Origin: Planctomycetota bacterium | GTDB taxonomy: Bacteria > Planctomycetota > Phycisphaerae > Phycisphaerales > UBA1924 | DNA: 64,000 nt | Assembly: GCA_013285505.1 (NCBI GenBank) | Contig: CP053450.1 | Location: 1,038,796-1,102,795, forward strand | Reading direction: 5' to 3' | In this document: positions 8,864-19,200 of the stretch, piece by piece | Layout of the letters: each line of letters begins with the position of its first letter | Position numbering within the stretch: position 1 is the first letter of the stretch | The notes under the pieces: model-generated | Told to the model about the DNA's origin: nothing | What the model saw: the letters and a program-made list of their open reading frames with translations, nothing else | Databases searched by the model: none | Translations under genes and position numbers: made by a program

Positions 8864-10965
8864 CGGATCACCCTCGGTTCCGGCTCCGGCCAGCCGTCGT
8901 CGATCTCCATCTCCGTCGTGCGCAGGTCGCTGAGGTACTTGAGGTCCTCGAAGTCCCGATCGCGCAGGATCGTCGAGCGGATGAAGACATAGAACCGCGA
9001 GCGGCTGCCCGATTTGCTTCGGTTCTTGAACGCCTCGCCCAGCAGCGGGATGTCGCTCAGGAACGGGATGCCTGTCTCGGCGTATCCCTCGGTGGTCAGC
9101 TCGATGCCGCCGACCGCGATCGTGTAGCCGTCCGGGATGGTCGCCACGCTGTCGATGCTGTTCTGCTGACGGGGCGGCGGGACCGAGGGATCCGACGCCG
9201 CACCAACAAACGCACTCAGCGAGATCTGGTACTCCAGCCGCAGGTGGTCCCCCTCGGCGATCTGCGGCCGCACACTGACCTCGGTACCCGCATCCGACGA
9301 GCCGCCGAACGACGTGGTCGCGACCGTGTCCGAGGCGTTGAGCGTCGTGTAAGGCTGCTCGAGCACCGAGTTGAGGCTCGCCTGCTCGTTGCTGGCCACC
9401 AGGACTTTCGGGATCGAGAGCGACCGTCCTTGGTTGAGCGACTGCAACGCCCGCAGCACCACGCTGAAGTCGCCAGGGTTGAGCACGATCCCGGTGAGCC
9501 CCGCGCCGCGGTTGCCCTCGATACCCGACGCGCTCGCGCCGGTCGAGCTGAGCCCGAAGAGCGAGCTGAGCTTGGCGACGGTGTCGTTGGGACCGTTGAT
9601 CAGCGCGTCGATCTCGACGCCGAGATCAAGTGAGTCGCTATCGGACAGGCTCACAATCAGGACCTCAAGCAGCACCTGGGGCCGGCGGACGTCGAGGTCC
9701 TTCAGCAGCCGCTCCAATCGTTCGAGCTCGGCGACCTCGCCGATCGCGATGATGGAGTTGGTAACGGGGTCGGCGGTGAGCTGGAGCTCGCGGGGCTCGG
9801 GTGGGGAGCCCGCCGTCGGCGTCCCGCCGCCGGTGACCGCCGCGCTATTCGACACATCGATGTTCGGGTTGGCCACGACTCCCGAGGCGATCAGCGACTG
9901 GACGACGCCAACGACCTCCTCGGCGTCCCGGTTCTTGAGGCGGAACGTCCGGGTGGGACGGCGCACCGCCTCGGGTGCGGTGGCCATCAGTGACAGCAGA
10001 CCCTGAACCCGTGTGTGCTCTTCTGCCGTGCCGGTGACGATGAGCGAACCGGTCAGGTCGTCGGCGAGCACACGGAGCCTGGGGTGGTTCTCGGGGTCGA
10101 ACCGCCGCAGCAGCGACTCGGACACCGCGTCCCCGGCCATCCCGGACAGCGGATAGCTCTCGGTGCGCACGGCTTCCTGCCGGTCCAACTGCGAGATGAG
10201 GTCGCGCCACCGTCCAAGCTCGCCCGGTGGCGCGATGAGCAAGAGGGATCGGTTGTCGGGCCCGGCCAGGAGTTCACCCCGCACAGGGCTCGCACCCGAC
10301 GCGGCCCGCTTGGCGGTGACTTGTGCCAGCAGCGTAATGATCCGATCGGCCGGCAGGTTCGCGAGCGCAACCTCGACCGGCCGGATGGCGGCGGCATCCG
10401 CGTCGAGTGACGCGATGGCCAGGACCGCGGCCCGGACTCTCGGGGCGAGGTCGGCGACGAGGACGATCTGTGACTCCATGATCGAGACCGCCGATCCCGA
10501 TGCGGAGAGTAGAGGCTCGATCGCGGCGACAGTGCTCTCGAGGCTCCGTCCGCGGACCGGAACGAGGACCGCCCGGAACCCCGCCTCGTGTCCGTTTTGC
10601 GACATTGTGTACTGCGCGAGGGGTTCCACTCGCGCCAGCGACGCGGCCCGTTCCAGGGCGACCACGCTGTAGGTGCCGTCTCCGGCCATGCGGATGATGG
10701 TAAACCCTCGCGCGGCGAGCAGGCGATTGGTCAACGCCCACAGGCTTGTGTCGTCGAGATCGCCGTGCAACCGCAGTGTGACGCTGCCTGTAAGTCGTGT
10801 GTCGTACTCGATATTGAGGCCGAGACGCTCGGCGGCAAGGTCTACCAGCCTCGGCAACTCCACGACCGATGCCAGTTCGACAGTCGGTGCCGGCTGTGCG
10901 CACGCACCATGCGCAAGAATCACGCCCGCAGCCCACGCGCATCTTGCTCTTACTGTGATGCGCAT
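8860..10965 (-). CDS. gspD: Type II secretion outer-membrane secretin GspD
   Basis: The ATG at 10965 is preferred: it gives a signal peptide MRITVRARCAWAAGVILAHG ending ACA, and GAGGAG lies 7 bases upstream; longer starts reach 11079. The 701 residues contain periplasmic N domains (VVELPRLVDLAAERLGLNIE), repeated N1-N3 modules and the secretin barrel ending in GIPFLSDIPLLGEAFKNRSK. It forms the multimeric exit pore. It is the first gene of the operon and is divergent from an ArsR-like gene, so the 60-base gap at 10966-11025 should hold promoters for both. Confidence 0.93.
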   Translation of the reverse strand: MRITVRARCAWAAGVILAHGACAQPAPTVELASVVELPRLVDLAAERLGLNIEYDTRLTGSVTLRLHGDLDDTSLWALTNRLLAARGFTIIRMAGDGTYSVVALERAASLARVEPLAQYTMSQNGHEAGFRAVLVPVRGRSLESTVAAIEPLLSASGSAVSIMESQIVLVADLAPRVRAAVLAIASLDADAAAIRPVEVALANLPADRIITLLAQVTAKRAASGASPVRGELLAGPDNRSLLLIAPPGELGRWRDLISQLDRQEAVRTESYPLSGMAGDAVSESLLRRFDPENHPRLRVLADDLTGSLIVTGTAEEHTRVQGLLSLMATAPEAVRRPTRTFRLKNRDAEEVVGVVQSLIASGVVANPNIDVSNSAAVTGGGTPTAGSPPEPRELQLTADPVTNSIIAIGEVAELERLERLLKDLDVRRPQVLLEVLIVSLSDSDSLDLGVEIDALINGPNDTVAKLSSLFGLSSTGASASGIEGNRGAGLTGIVLNPGDFSVVLRALQSLNQGRSLSIPKVLVASNEQASLNSVLEQPYTTLNASDTVATTSFGGSSDAGTEVSVRPQIAEGDHLRLEYQISLSAFVGAASDPSVPPPRQQNSIDSVATIPDGYTIAVGGIELTTEGYAETGIPFLSDIPLLGEAFKNRSKSGSRSRFYVFIRSTILRDRDFEDLKYLSDLRTTEMEIDDGWPEPEPRVIR

Positions 10966-11025
10966 GAACTGCTGCTCCTCGATGTGCATGACTGCTGCAC
11001 ATAATGTTTGCAAGGTGATTGGTGA

Positions 11026-11607
11026 GTGCGCAGTGTCTGTCGGGCTCGGGGTGGTTTCAGTGTCATTCCTAGTTGCCACAGAGGGACGGTTCGGTATGCT
11101 CTACGCCGGGGCGAATGCGTGCGGGAACCAAGCAACCAATTGGAGAGTCGATCGGACGCGGACGTGCTCATCAGCTGCGCTTCTCTGCTGAAGGTGCTGG
11201 GCGTGGCGTCGCGACTGGAGATCCTGGTATCGATCGCGTCCAATCCCGCGAGCGTGGGCACACTTGCGAAACGGCTCGGGCTTGAATGCTCGCTGCTGAG
11301 TCACCACCTGCGCCCGCTGCGTGATGCTGGGTTCGTGACCGCGACGCAGGAGGGGCACCGGCGCGTGTACAGACTCGGTCCCTCGGTCTGCGCTCACACG
11401 ATCACCGAAGCAACCGTGGAGCTCACGTTGTGCGGTCACAGGGGGTCGGTGCTGCGCCTGCAACTGCCAGCGAGTTCTCTTCAGGTGTCGACGGCGGGCG
11501 GAGACCGCGCGCATCCATACGAGACGGGTCCTCTGAACGGTGTCCTCCGTGAGCCCAAGCCCGAACGTCGCGATGCGGATTCGGCTACTCGGCGTCGAGA
11601 CGCCTGA
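11026..11607 (+). CDS. ArsR-family winged-helix transcriptional regulator
   Basis: The core, LLKVLGVASRLEILVSIASN followed by TLAKRLGLECSLLSHHLRPL and GFVTATQEGHRRVYRL, is an ArsR-type winged helix at about residues 53-123. The GTG at 11026 has AAGGTG 8 bases upstream; a GTG at 11119 would give a more usual length. No Cys metal-binding pair typical of metal sensors is seen in the recognition helix region. It is divergent from gspD, so it may control the secretion operon; this is inference from position. Its 3' end overlaps the convergent RyR gene by 23 bases. Confidence 0.75.
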   Translation: MRSVCRARGGFSVIPSCHRGTVRYALRRGECVREPSNQLESRSDADVLISCASLLKVLGVASRLEILVSIASNPASVGTLAKRLGLECSLLSHHLRPLRDAGFVTATQEGHRRVYRLGPSVCAHTITEATVELTLCGHRGSVLRLQLPASSLQVSTAGGDRAHPYETGPLNGVLREPKPERRDADSATRRRDA

Positions 11608-12115
11608 GCTCGCCGTCGGCCGGGTGGTGCTCCGAGGTGCTGCCGTCGGCCCACTCCACGCGGATGCAGCGGAGCTGCCCGGCCTCGGCCTTCCACTCGA
11701 TGATGCGGCCGGGCTCGTTGGGCGCGAGCGTCGACGGATCGTTCCGGTCCGGGTCGTTGTGGACGACCGGCACTCCTTCACGCATCTCGTCGAGCGTGAA
11801 GGCTCGATCGGTTCCGCGCTGGTAGTCGATCGTGTCGGCGAGCTGTTCGAGACAGTCAAGAGTGCCGACGCCAAGAACCGCCCGCTCCCGGTCCCGCGCA
11901 TCGAGCTGGTCGAACGGCACCAGCGCATCGTGGCGCTTGGCAACGGGATCAAACCGCGGACCCCGCGACCACCCTGCGCGTTCCAGACGATCGCGCCACA
12001 GATCATGAGCGAGCGAGGCGAGTCGATCGAGAGCGGTAGCTGCGTGCATAGACGGCCCTTGCGCATTCCCCACGTCCACCCCAGCATATACCCTATGCAT
12101 GTTGATGAGCAGCAA
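11585..12115 (-). CDS. RyR-domain protein
   Basis: The segment LASLAHDLWRDRLERAGW, followed by a Pro/Asp loop and LVPFDQLDARDRERA, matches the RyR domain first seen in ryanodine receptors and found in many bacterial proteins of unclear role. A second conserved stretch, FTLDEMREGVPVVHNDPDRN, follows. An ATG at about 12049 (MHAATALDRL) is a more likely start than 12115. No enzymatic motif is visible. The domain often accompanies nucleotide or ligand binding proteins, so a binding role is possible but not shown. Confidence 0.6.
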   Translation of the reverse strand: MLLINMHRVYAGVDVGNAQGPSMHAATALDRLASLAHDLWRDRLERAGWSRGPRFDPVAKRHDALVPFDQLDARDRERAVLGVGTLDCLEQLADTIDYQRGTDRAFTLDEMREGVPVVHNDPDRNDPSTLAPNEPGRIIEWKAEAGQLRCIRVEWADGSTSEHHPADGELRRLDAE

Positions 12116-12217
12116 AATGTGTGGGGTGGTGGGGCCATTACGGGCACGGGGACTCTTCGTAGCGACTGAATCAGCAATAGGAGAGGGGAACAGGGCGGTC
12201 TGGGCACCTGTGCGGTG

Positions 12218-12994
12218 CTACTTGTGCCCCAGGGACGCGTGGAGGGCGGATGTGACGCCCGCTAGGTTGCTGTCGAGGTTGGAGGCGGCGGTCACGACGG
12301 GAGTCTCAGCGTTGCAGTTGGTGACGAGGGTGGTGCAGTGGCCGTCTGGATCCTCCCCGCACATGCCGCTGGTCTTGATATTGGCCAGGGCGTTGCGGAG
12401 GCTGGTCCACTGCGCGTCGGTGCGGTCGGTGACCGTGTACTGCAGGGGTACGGGCCGATCACTGTTGTCGCGCATGGTCTCAATCAGGGCGATCTCACCA
12501 GCCTCGAGGTCCGCTACCGCTGTGTTGTAAAGCCGGTCGAGGATGCCATCACGCGTGCTGGTCGCGGTAGCCAGAGTGCTCTTGGCGGCGCTGTAGGCGG
12601 TGAGGTCCTCCTGATCGGCCTGGCCGGCTCTGACGAGCTTGCCAAGCCGGTCCACATCGGCTGCGGCGTCCCGGACCTCGGTGTCAGCGTCGTTGAGCGC
12701 GTTCCAATTGGTGATGTTCAGATGGGCCGCAGCATCGGCACCGACGTTGGTGGCGTCTGCGTTGGAGCATCCGGCGGCTGCGAGCGTCGTCGCGGTAATG
12801 CCGACGCGGGCGAGGGAGGCCTCAACCTCGTACGGTGTGGGCGCGGCCAGCATGGCGTGGCTCGCGGCGGTGAGGCCGGAGAATGCCCCGAAGGAACCGA
12901 GGCCAGCGACGGTGATGGCGGCGAAGGCGAGCACGGCGGCACCGATCGTCGTGGCGGTGCCGAGCTGAAGACGGTGTGGGGGTCGTGGTGACAT
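12218..12994 (-). CDS. Membrane-anchored or secreted protein of unknown function
   Basis: This 258-residue protein has an N-terminal hydrophobic segment (about 13-37, TTIGAAVLAFAAITVAGLGS) and then a mostly helical, Ala/Asp-rich body with scattered Cys (AAGCSNADATN, TSGMCGEDPDGHC). GGAG lies just upstream of the ATG at 12994. No family is recognised. The even spacing of helices suggests a coiled or bundle periplasmic domain. Confidence 0.55.
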   Translation of the reverse strand: MSPRPPHRLQLGTATTIGAAVLAFAAITVAGLGSFGAFSGLTAASHAMLAAPTPYEVEASLARVGITATTLAAAGCSNADATNVGADAAAHLNITNWNALNDADTEVRDAAADVDRLGKLVRAGQADQEDLTAYSAAKSTLATATSTRDGILDRLYNTAVADLEAGEIALIETMRDNSDRPVPLQYTVTDRTDAQWTSLRNALANIKTSGMCGEDPDGHCTTLVTNCNAETPVVTAASNLDSNLAGVTSALHASLGHK

Positions 12995-13120
12995 GGTGGT
13001 CTCCTGGAATGCACACAGCTATCTATGCGGGCTGTTCGTGGCGGGTGTCGAGACGGAGTGCGCACGGCGGCACTCTCTCCGGGATACCACGCGGGCCATA
13101 CAGTTCCAAGCGCAAAGGCG

Positions 13121-13213
13121 CAAGTATGAACGGGCATTTAATCTTGGGAGGTGCGTGCGCAGTACGTGTCACAGACGTGCAGGGGCGCAAGATTAAATGC
13201 CCGTTCATACTTG
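13121..13213. repeat. 93-bp element with perfect 26-bp inverted repeats
   Basis: Arms at 13121-13146 and 13188-13213 are exact reverse complements (26 of 26) around a 41-base centre. Both outer ends are flanked by GCG, which could be a 3-bp target duplication or chance. Each arm carries an ATG reading MNGHLIL on opposite strands. It lies 82 bases upstream of the RHS1 start, so it could act as a MITE-like insertion, a transcript hairpin in the leader, or an invertible segment. Confidence 0.8.
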
Positions 13214-13295
13214 GCGGTTTCGTCTTGCGGCGCTCCGGCGCAGATCGGTAGGGTCGAACGGTGCGAGGGTGCGCCTCGCCACTTGGAGACCCGCC

Positions 13296-16200
13296 ATGAC
13301 GATCAACACCGCCGGTTCCGCACGCACGTCATCTCACGCCTCACGCACCATCCGAGCGATGCTCGCGGCCGCGACGGTGTTCGGGGGAGGTGCTGCGCTG
13401 GCAGACGACGGGCAGCTGCTGGTGACCAACGCGGCGTCGCTGACCTCGATGCTGCAGTCGTCGGCGACTCCCGTGCAGGGGGTGGTGCCGAACGTGCTGC
13501 ACCGCGGCGTTAATCTTGACGGATCGGGCCGCGCGGGCTCGGCCTTCGGCTGGAGTCTGAACGCCAACCCGATCGGCGGCGGGACGGTGGGCGGGCGGAT
13601 GCTCAACTCGGTAGACCTGGTGACGGGGTCTCCCTCGGTGACGGCGATCGACCTGTCGCTGCCCGCCAAGCAGCCGTGGGTGGTGGGGCGGAGCTTCAGT
13701 TCCCGGCAGGACCTCGCGGGGCATCACGACAGCGACGGGTACCAGGGGCGGAACTGGTTCCAGATGAGCCAGCCGGAGTTGGTGTTCGAGGACGAGGCGG
13801 TGGACGCGGACGATCTGGTGTACCTGGTGTACGGCGCGGACCGGTACATCGAGTTCCGACGGGTGGCGCTGGACGCGGGCGGCTACAGCTCGACCGAGTT
13901 CCGGGCGGTCAACGGCGCGGCGGGCGTGCTGTCCTACGACGCGGTCGGAACGGGCGGCGAGCCGGACCTGTGGACCTATCACGACCAGTCGGGGAACACG
14001 GCGGTGTTCTTCGGGTTTGACGGAGACGCCGCGCCGTGCGATGGCCAGCTCTGGCAGGTGAGCGACCCCGCGGGCAACACGGCGTACGTGGGCGACAGCT
14101 CCACCGGATCGACGGCGATCTCGAACGGGTACGACGGCTCGGGGCGGATCCTCTACGCCTACGACTCGGTGGACCGGCGGTACACCTACACCTACTCGAC
14201 GATCGACAGCGTGTCGCGGTTGACGCAGGTGAAGGCCGAGACGAAGACGGGCGGGACGTGGGCGAGCCCGATGGGGTTGGGTGAGGTCGGGAAGGTGGCG
14301 TACGGCTACTACCAGACCGGCGACAACACCTACGGCGACAACGGGAACCTGGAGCTGGTGACGGTGACGACGCCGCTGACCGACTCGGGGGTGAGCCTGG
14401 AGGCCAAGACCTACTACCGCTACTGGAAGGGGAGCTTCGACGACTCGACGAACCCGGGGCACGCGTACGCCCTGCAGTACATCGTGGAGGCCGAGGGGTA
14501 CCGTCGGGCAGACTGGTCGGACTCGACGTTCGACGACGATCCTCAGTCGATGACCGAGACCCCCCTGAAGCCGTACGCCTCAGCGGCGTTCGAGTACGAC
14601 TCGTCGCGACGGGTGGACAAGGCCTGGTTCAACGGCGAGTGCGGGTGCGGCGGTGGCAGCGCCGACGGGGTGCACGAGTTCACCTACGAGACCGACGACG
14701 ACTACACCGACACCTCGGGGTACCAGGCCGTGTGGGCGCACCGGGCGGTGATCGAGCGTCCCGACGGGACGTTCCTGACGCAGTACTTCGACGAGGTGGG
14801 GCAGGGCCTGAGCAACGTGATCACCGACGGGGACCCGGCGGTGAGTTACACGGACATGTGGGCCACCAAGGTGGTGCGCGACTCGATGGGGATGGTCACG
14901 CACGTGCACACACCGGCGAACAATGACGATGTCGCGCCCGGGAACGGGTACGACCACGACGACGGGTCCAGTGACCCCGACGGCACGCTGCGGCAACTCG
15001 GGAGTGCGGGGCTTATCTACTACTATCCCCGCTCATCGGTCGGTGATCTGACCGGGTTCCTGGACGGCCAGCGTTGGAAGGAGGGCACGACGACGACGGA
15101 CGCCAACTCGACGTGGTCGTGGTCGATCGACCGCGGCAAGCTGACCGAGGCGATGACGGACGCGGACCTGAACCGGCCGTACGTAATGGCGCGGCAGAGC
15201 TACTACACGGCGACAACGACCAAGGGGACGCTGAGCTCGAGCAACGCGGTGATGACGGACGTCGACGCGTACTCAGGAGCACCGCTGGTGACCGAGTACT
15301 CGGAGCGGACGCTGGTCGAGGTCGGCTCGGGCGAGAACGGCTCGGGCGCGGCGGACACGACCGGGTCGTACGCTAGCAGCGACGGCCGTGTGGCGTTCAC
15401 CAAGAGCCAGACCGGCATCATCGGGTACCGGGCGTACAACGACTTCGGGCTGGTCGAGACCAGCGTCCGTGACGCGGACACGACCAAGAACGGCGGCGGT
15501 GAGATCTTTAACGGCGTGACGATCCCGAGCACGCCGATCAACTTCGCCAAGCGGGGCACGCCCCTGCACGAGGAGACCTCGTACACGTACGATGCGCAGG
15601 GCCGGACCGACGAGGTGACGGCACCAGACGGCGACATCTCCAAGCGCTACTTCTCGAAACTCGCCGACGGCCGGATGGTCTCGATCTCGATCCCGCTGGT
15701 GGACAGCGGCACGTTCTACGGCCCGGCCAGCTACACGGTGACGAATCTGGCCGGCAAGGCCGAGTTCAGCGGCACGATCGCGCTCTCGACGACGACCACG
15801 GCGCTGACCAGTTGGATCGACGAGACTAAGGACGACCCGATCGAGGCGCTCGGTGTCGGCTCGCTCAGCGGGGTGAGCGTGAGCGTGTACGACGAGACGG
15901 GCAACCAGCTGGACGAGAGCCGGATGTACTTCGATCTGCCGGGCTCACCCAACTACCTGCCGGGGACGGAGGGGACGCACTACGACGCGACGTTCTACGG
16001 CTACGACGACATGGGCCGCAAGTGGCGCATGAAGGACGCGACGGGAACGATCAGCCGGACCGTGTTCGACGATCTCGGCCGCGGGATCGAGAGCTGGACC
16101 GGCACGAACGACAACTCGTTCGACGGCGGCGAGGCCTCGGGCCCGGACAACATGGTGAAGGTCTCGGCGACCGAGTACGACTCGGGCGGCGACGGCGGGA

Positions 16201-19200
16201 ACAGCCATGTGACCGAGACGACGCTGGACCCCGACGGCAACTGGGGCACCACGAGCGATCAGCGGGTGACGCAGTACCTGCACGATGCGCGGGGGCGGAC
16301 GATCGTGACGATCAACCCCCAAGCCCCGCACTCGCTGGTCAAGTATGACGAGCAAGGGAACGTGCTGGCCCGCGCGAGCTACACGTCGAGTTCCGGGCTG
16401 GACATCACCGACGACCCCGAGAGCGTTGCGACCAACCGGGTGAGCTTGTCTGCGACGGACTACGACGCGATGGGGCGGTCCTACGAGAGCCGGGTCTACC
16501 AGATCAACCAATCCACCGGGGCGATCGAACAGATCAGTTCGAATGACAAGCACCTGCGGACCCTCACCTGGTACGACCCGGAGGGCCGGGTCATGAAGAC
16601 CGAGGGGCAGCAGACGATCAAGACCCGCTACGACCGGATCGGGCGGGCGACGCACAGGTTCGTGCTGGCCGACGACGACGACTCGCAGTACAAGGATCCC
16701 TCAGCGAGCACGGCGATCTGGAACTCGACCGACTACGAAACCAGCCTGGCCAACGACAAGGTGGCGACAGAGAGCCAGACGGTGTACGAGCCATTGACCG
16801 GCAACGTCCTGATGAGCGTCTCGATCGAGCGTGACTACGACGATTACGGAGGCGGGCAGTCGACGGGCGAGCTGGACTCGAACGCGGACGGGGACGATCT
16901 GCTGGTGACCGCGGCGAACCTGTCGGGCCGGTGCCAGATCACGGCGATGTGGTACGACGAGCTCGACCGTGTCGAGGACACGGTCCGGTACGGCACCAAC
17001 GGCGGCTCGAACTTCGACCGCGACGCCCTGAGCGTGCCGACCCGCTCGGACACGGCGCTCCGGACCACCATCACCTACAACAGCGACGGGACGCGGCTGC
17101 AGGTCGAGGACCCGGCAGGATCCAAGACCCGCTGGGAGTACGACGACGCCCGTCGTGTGGTCGCGACGATCAGCAACTACGTCAACGGCACGCCGAGCTC
17201 GGCGACCGGCGACGACGACAACATCGTCCGCCAGGAGTACACAGACGGGCTGCAAACCAAGCTCTGGGTGGACCTCGATGGCGACGGGACAGAGGACGCC
17301 GATGATCAGGTGACAACCTACGGCTTCGGCGTGACCAAGGGGATCATCGCGGGCGACTCCCAACTGGAGTCCGGCCGGGCCCTCCAGAAGGTGACCTACC
17401 CCGACTCTTCTGGCGCCAGTGATGTGGTGAGCTACGCGTACAACGCGCTGGGCGAGCAGATCTACATGAAGGACCAGGCCGGGACGGTCATCGAGACTGA
17501 CTACGACACGGCGGGCCGGCAGCTCCATCGCCGGGCGACGGCGACCGGCTCCGGCATCGACACCGACGTGCTGCGGATCACAACCGCCTACACCACGCGG
17601 GGCCAGGTCGAGACGGTGACGCAGTACGATCACGCGACGGCGGGCTCGGGTAGTGTGGTCGACGAGGTGCAGTTCGCCTACGACGAGTGGGGGAACGTCA
17701 GCACGTTCGACCAGGACTGGAACTCCGCGATCTCGGGCGACTCGGTGGACGTGGACTACACGCACGCGCTGGCCCGTTCGCAGGGCTCCGGCGTCTACCT
17801 GGCCCTCCGTGGAACAGGCATGACGATGCCCGACGGGACGGCCGTCACGTTCGCCTACGACAGCATCAATGCGCGGCACGACGACCGGCTCAGCAGAGTC
17901 AGCCGCGTGGTCGTGAGTTCCACGAACGTGGCGCGGTACGAGTACAGCGGCGTGGCCAACCTCATGGGCACCGAGTTGCTCGAGGCCGACCTGCTCTACA
18001 CCCGCTACAACACGAGCGGGACGGTGGACCGGCTGGACAACTTCAACCGCGTGACCGACGACATCTGGACCCGCGGCATCGACACCGGCGCTCCTGCCGG
18101 GTACGAGCACTACCGCGACTTCTACGACGTGGACATCTCGTGGAGCCGGTCGAGCAACATCGATGTGGTGGAAGACAACGTCTACCCCAACTGGGACGTG
18201 GCGTACACCAACGACGGGTTGGAGCGTCTCACCCAGGCCGAGCGCGGCGTGTGGGGCGGCAGCTCGATCACCACCACGGTGCACGACGAGCTGTGGACCC
18301 TGAGCCAGACGGGCAACTGGGAGCAGTACCAGCTCGATCTGGACGGCGACGGAGTGTTCACCGGCACCGACGAGCTGGACGACGACCAGACCTTCAACGA
18401 GGTCAACGAGCTGACAGCGCGTGATACTGACGACGACGGAACGGATGACTACACACCGACCTACGACGCGGCCGGCAACCTGACCGACGACGACAAGGAC
18501 TACGAGTTCATCTACGATGCGTTCGGGCGGTTGGTCGAGGTGCAGAACCAGAGCCAGCAGACCGTGGCCGAGTACACCTACAACGGACTCGGCTACCGCA
18601 CCGGCTGGCACTACGACGTCGACGGGGACGGCACGGTGGAGGCTAACGCTTCTTCCACGCCCGACGATCCGTGGTTCCAGTTCGTCTACGACACCCGCTG
18701 GAGGATAACAGCCACCTACCGGGCCAGCCACCACAGTACCTGGACGATCGACAGTGATCCCAAGGAACAGTTCGTCTATCACAACGCGGGGCTTGCTGGG
18801 GCAGGGGGTTCCTCGTACATTGATGCGGTGATCCTGCGTGACCGCGATGCGAATACGGCTTGGGAAGCTCAGGCGGACGGGACGCTCGAGGAGCGGACGT
18901 ACTACTGCCAGAACTGGCGGGCGGACGTGGTGGCGCTGATGACCGACGGTGGCGAGCTCATCAACCAGGTGCGCTATGACCCGTACGGTGTGCCGTTTGG
19001 GATCGCTCTGGCGGACATGGAAGCCGATGGCGACGTGGACAACGACGACTACACGGACTGGTACGCGTACTACTCCGGCGGCACGCACCCGTACGCCGAC
19101 TGGAACTGGGACGGGACGGTCAACTCCACCGACATCACCGCGTACCTGAACGACAAGAACGCCGACTCCGGGTTGGGGCGTGGCGATCCGAGCTACGCCT

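Noticed and set aside
13121..13213. Integron attC site
   Set aside because: The arms are a single perfect 26-bp repeat without the separate R and L core boxes expected of attC.
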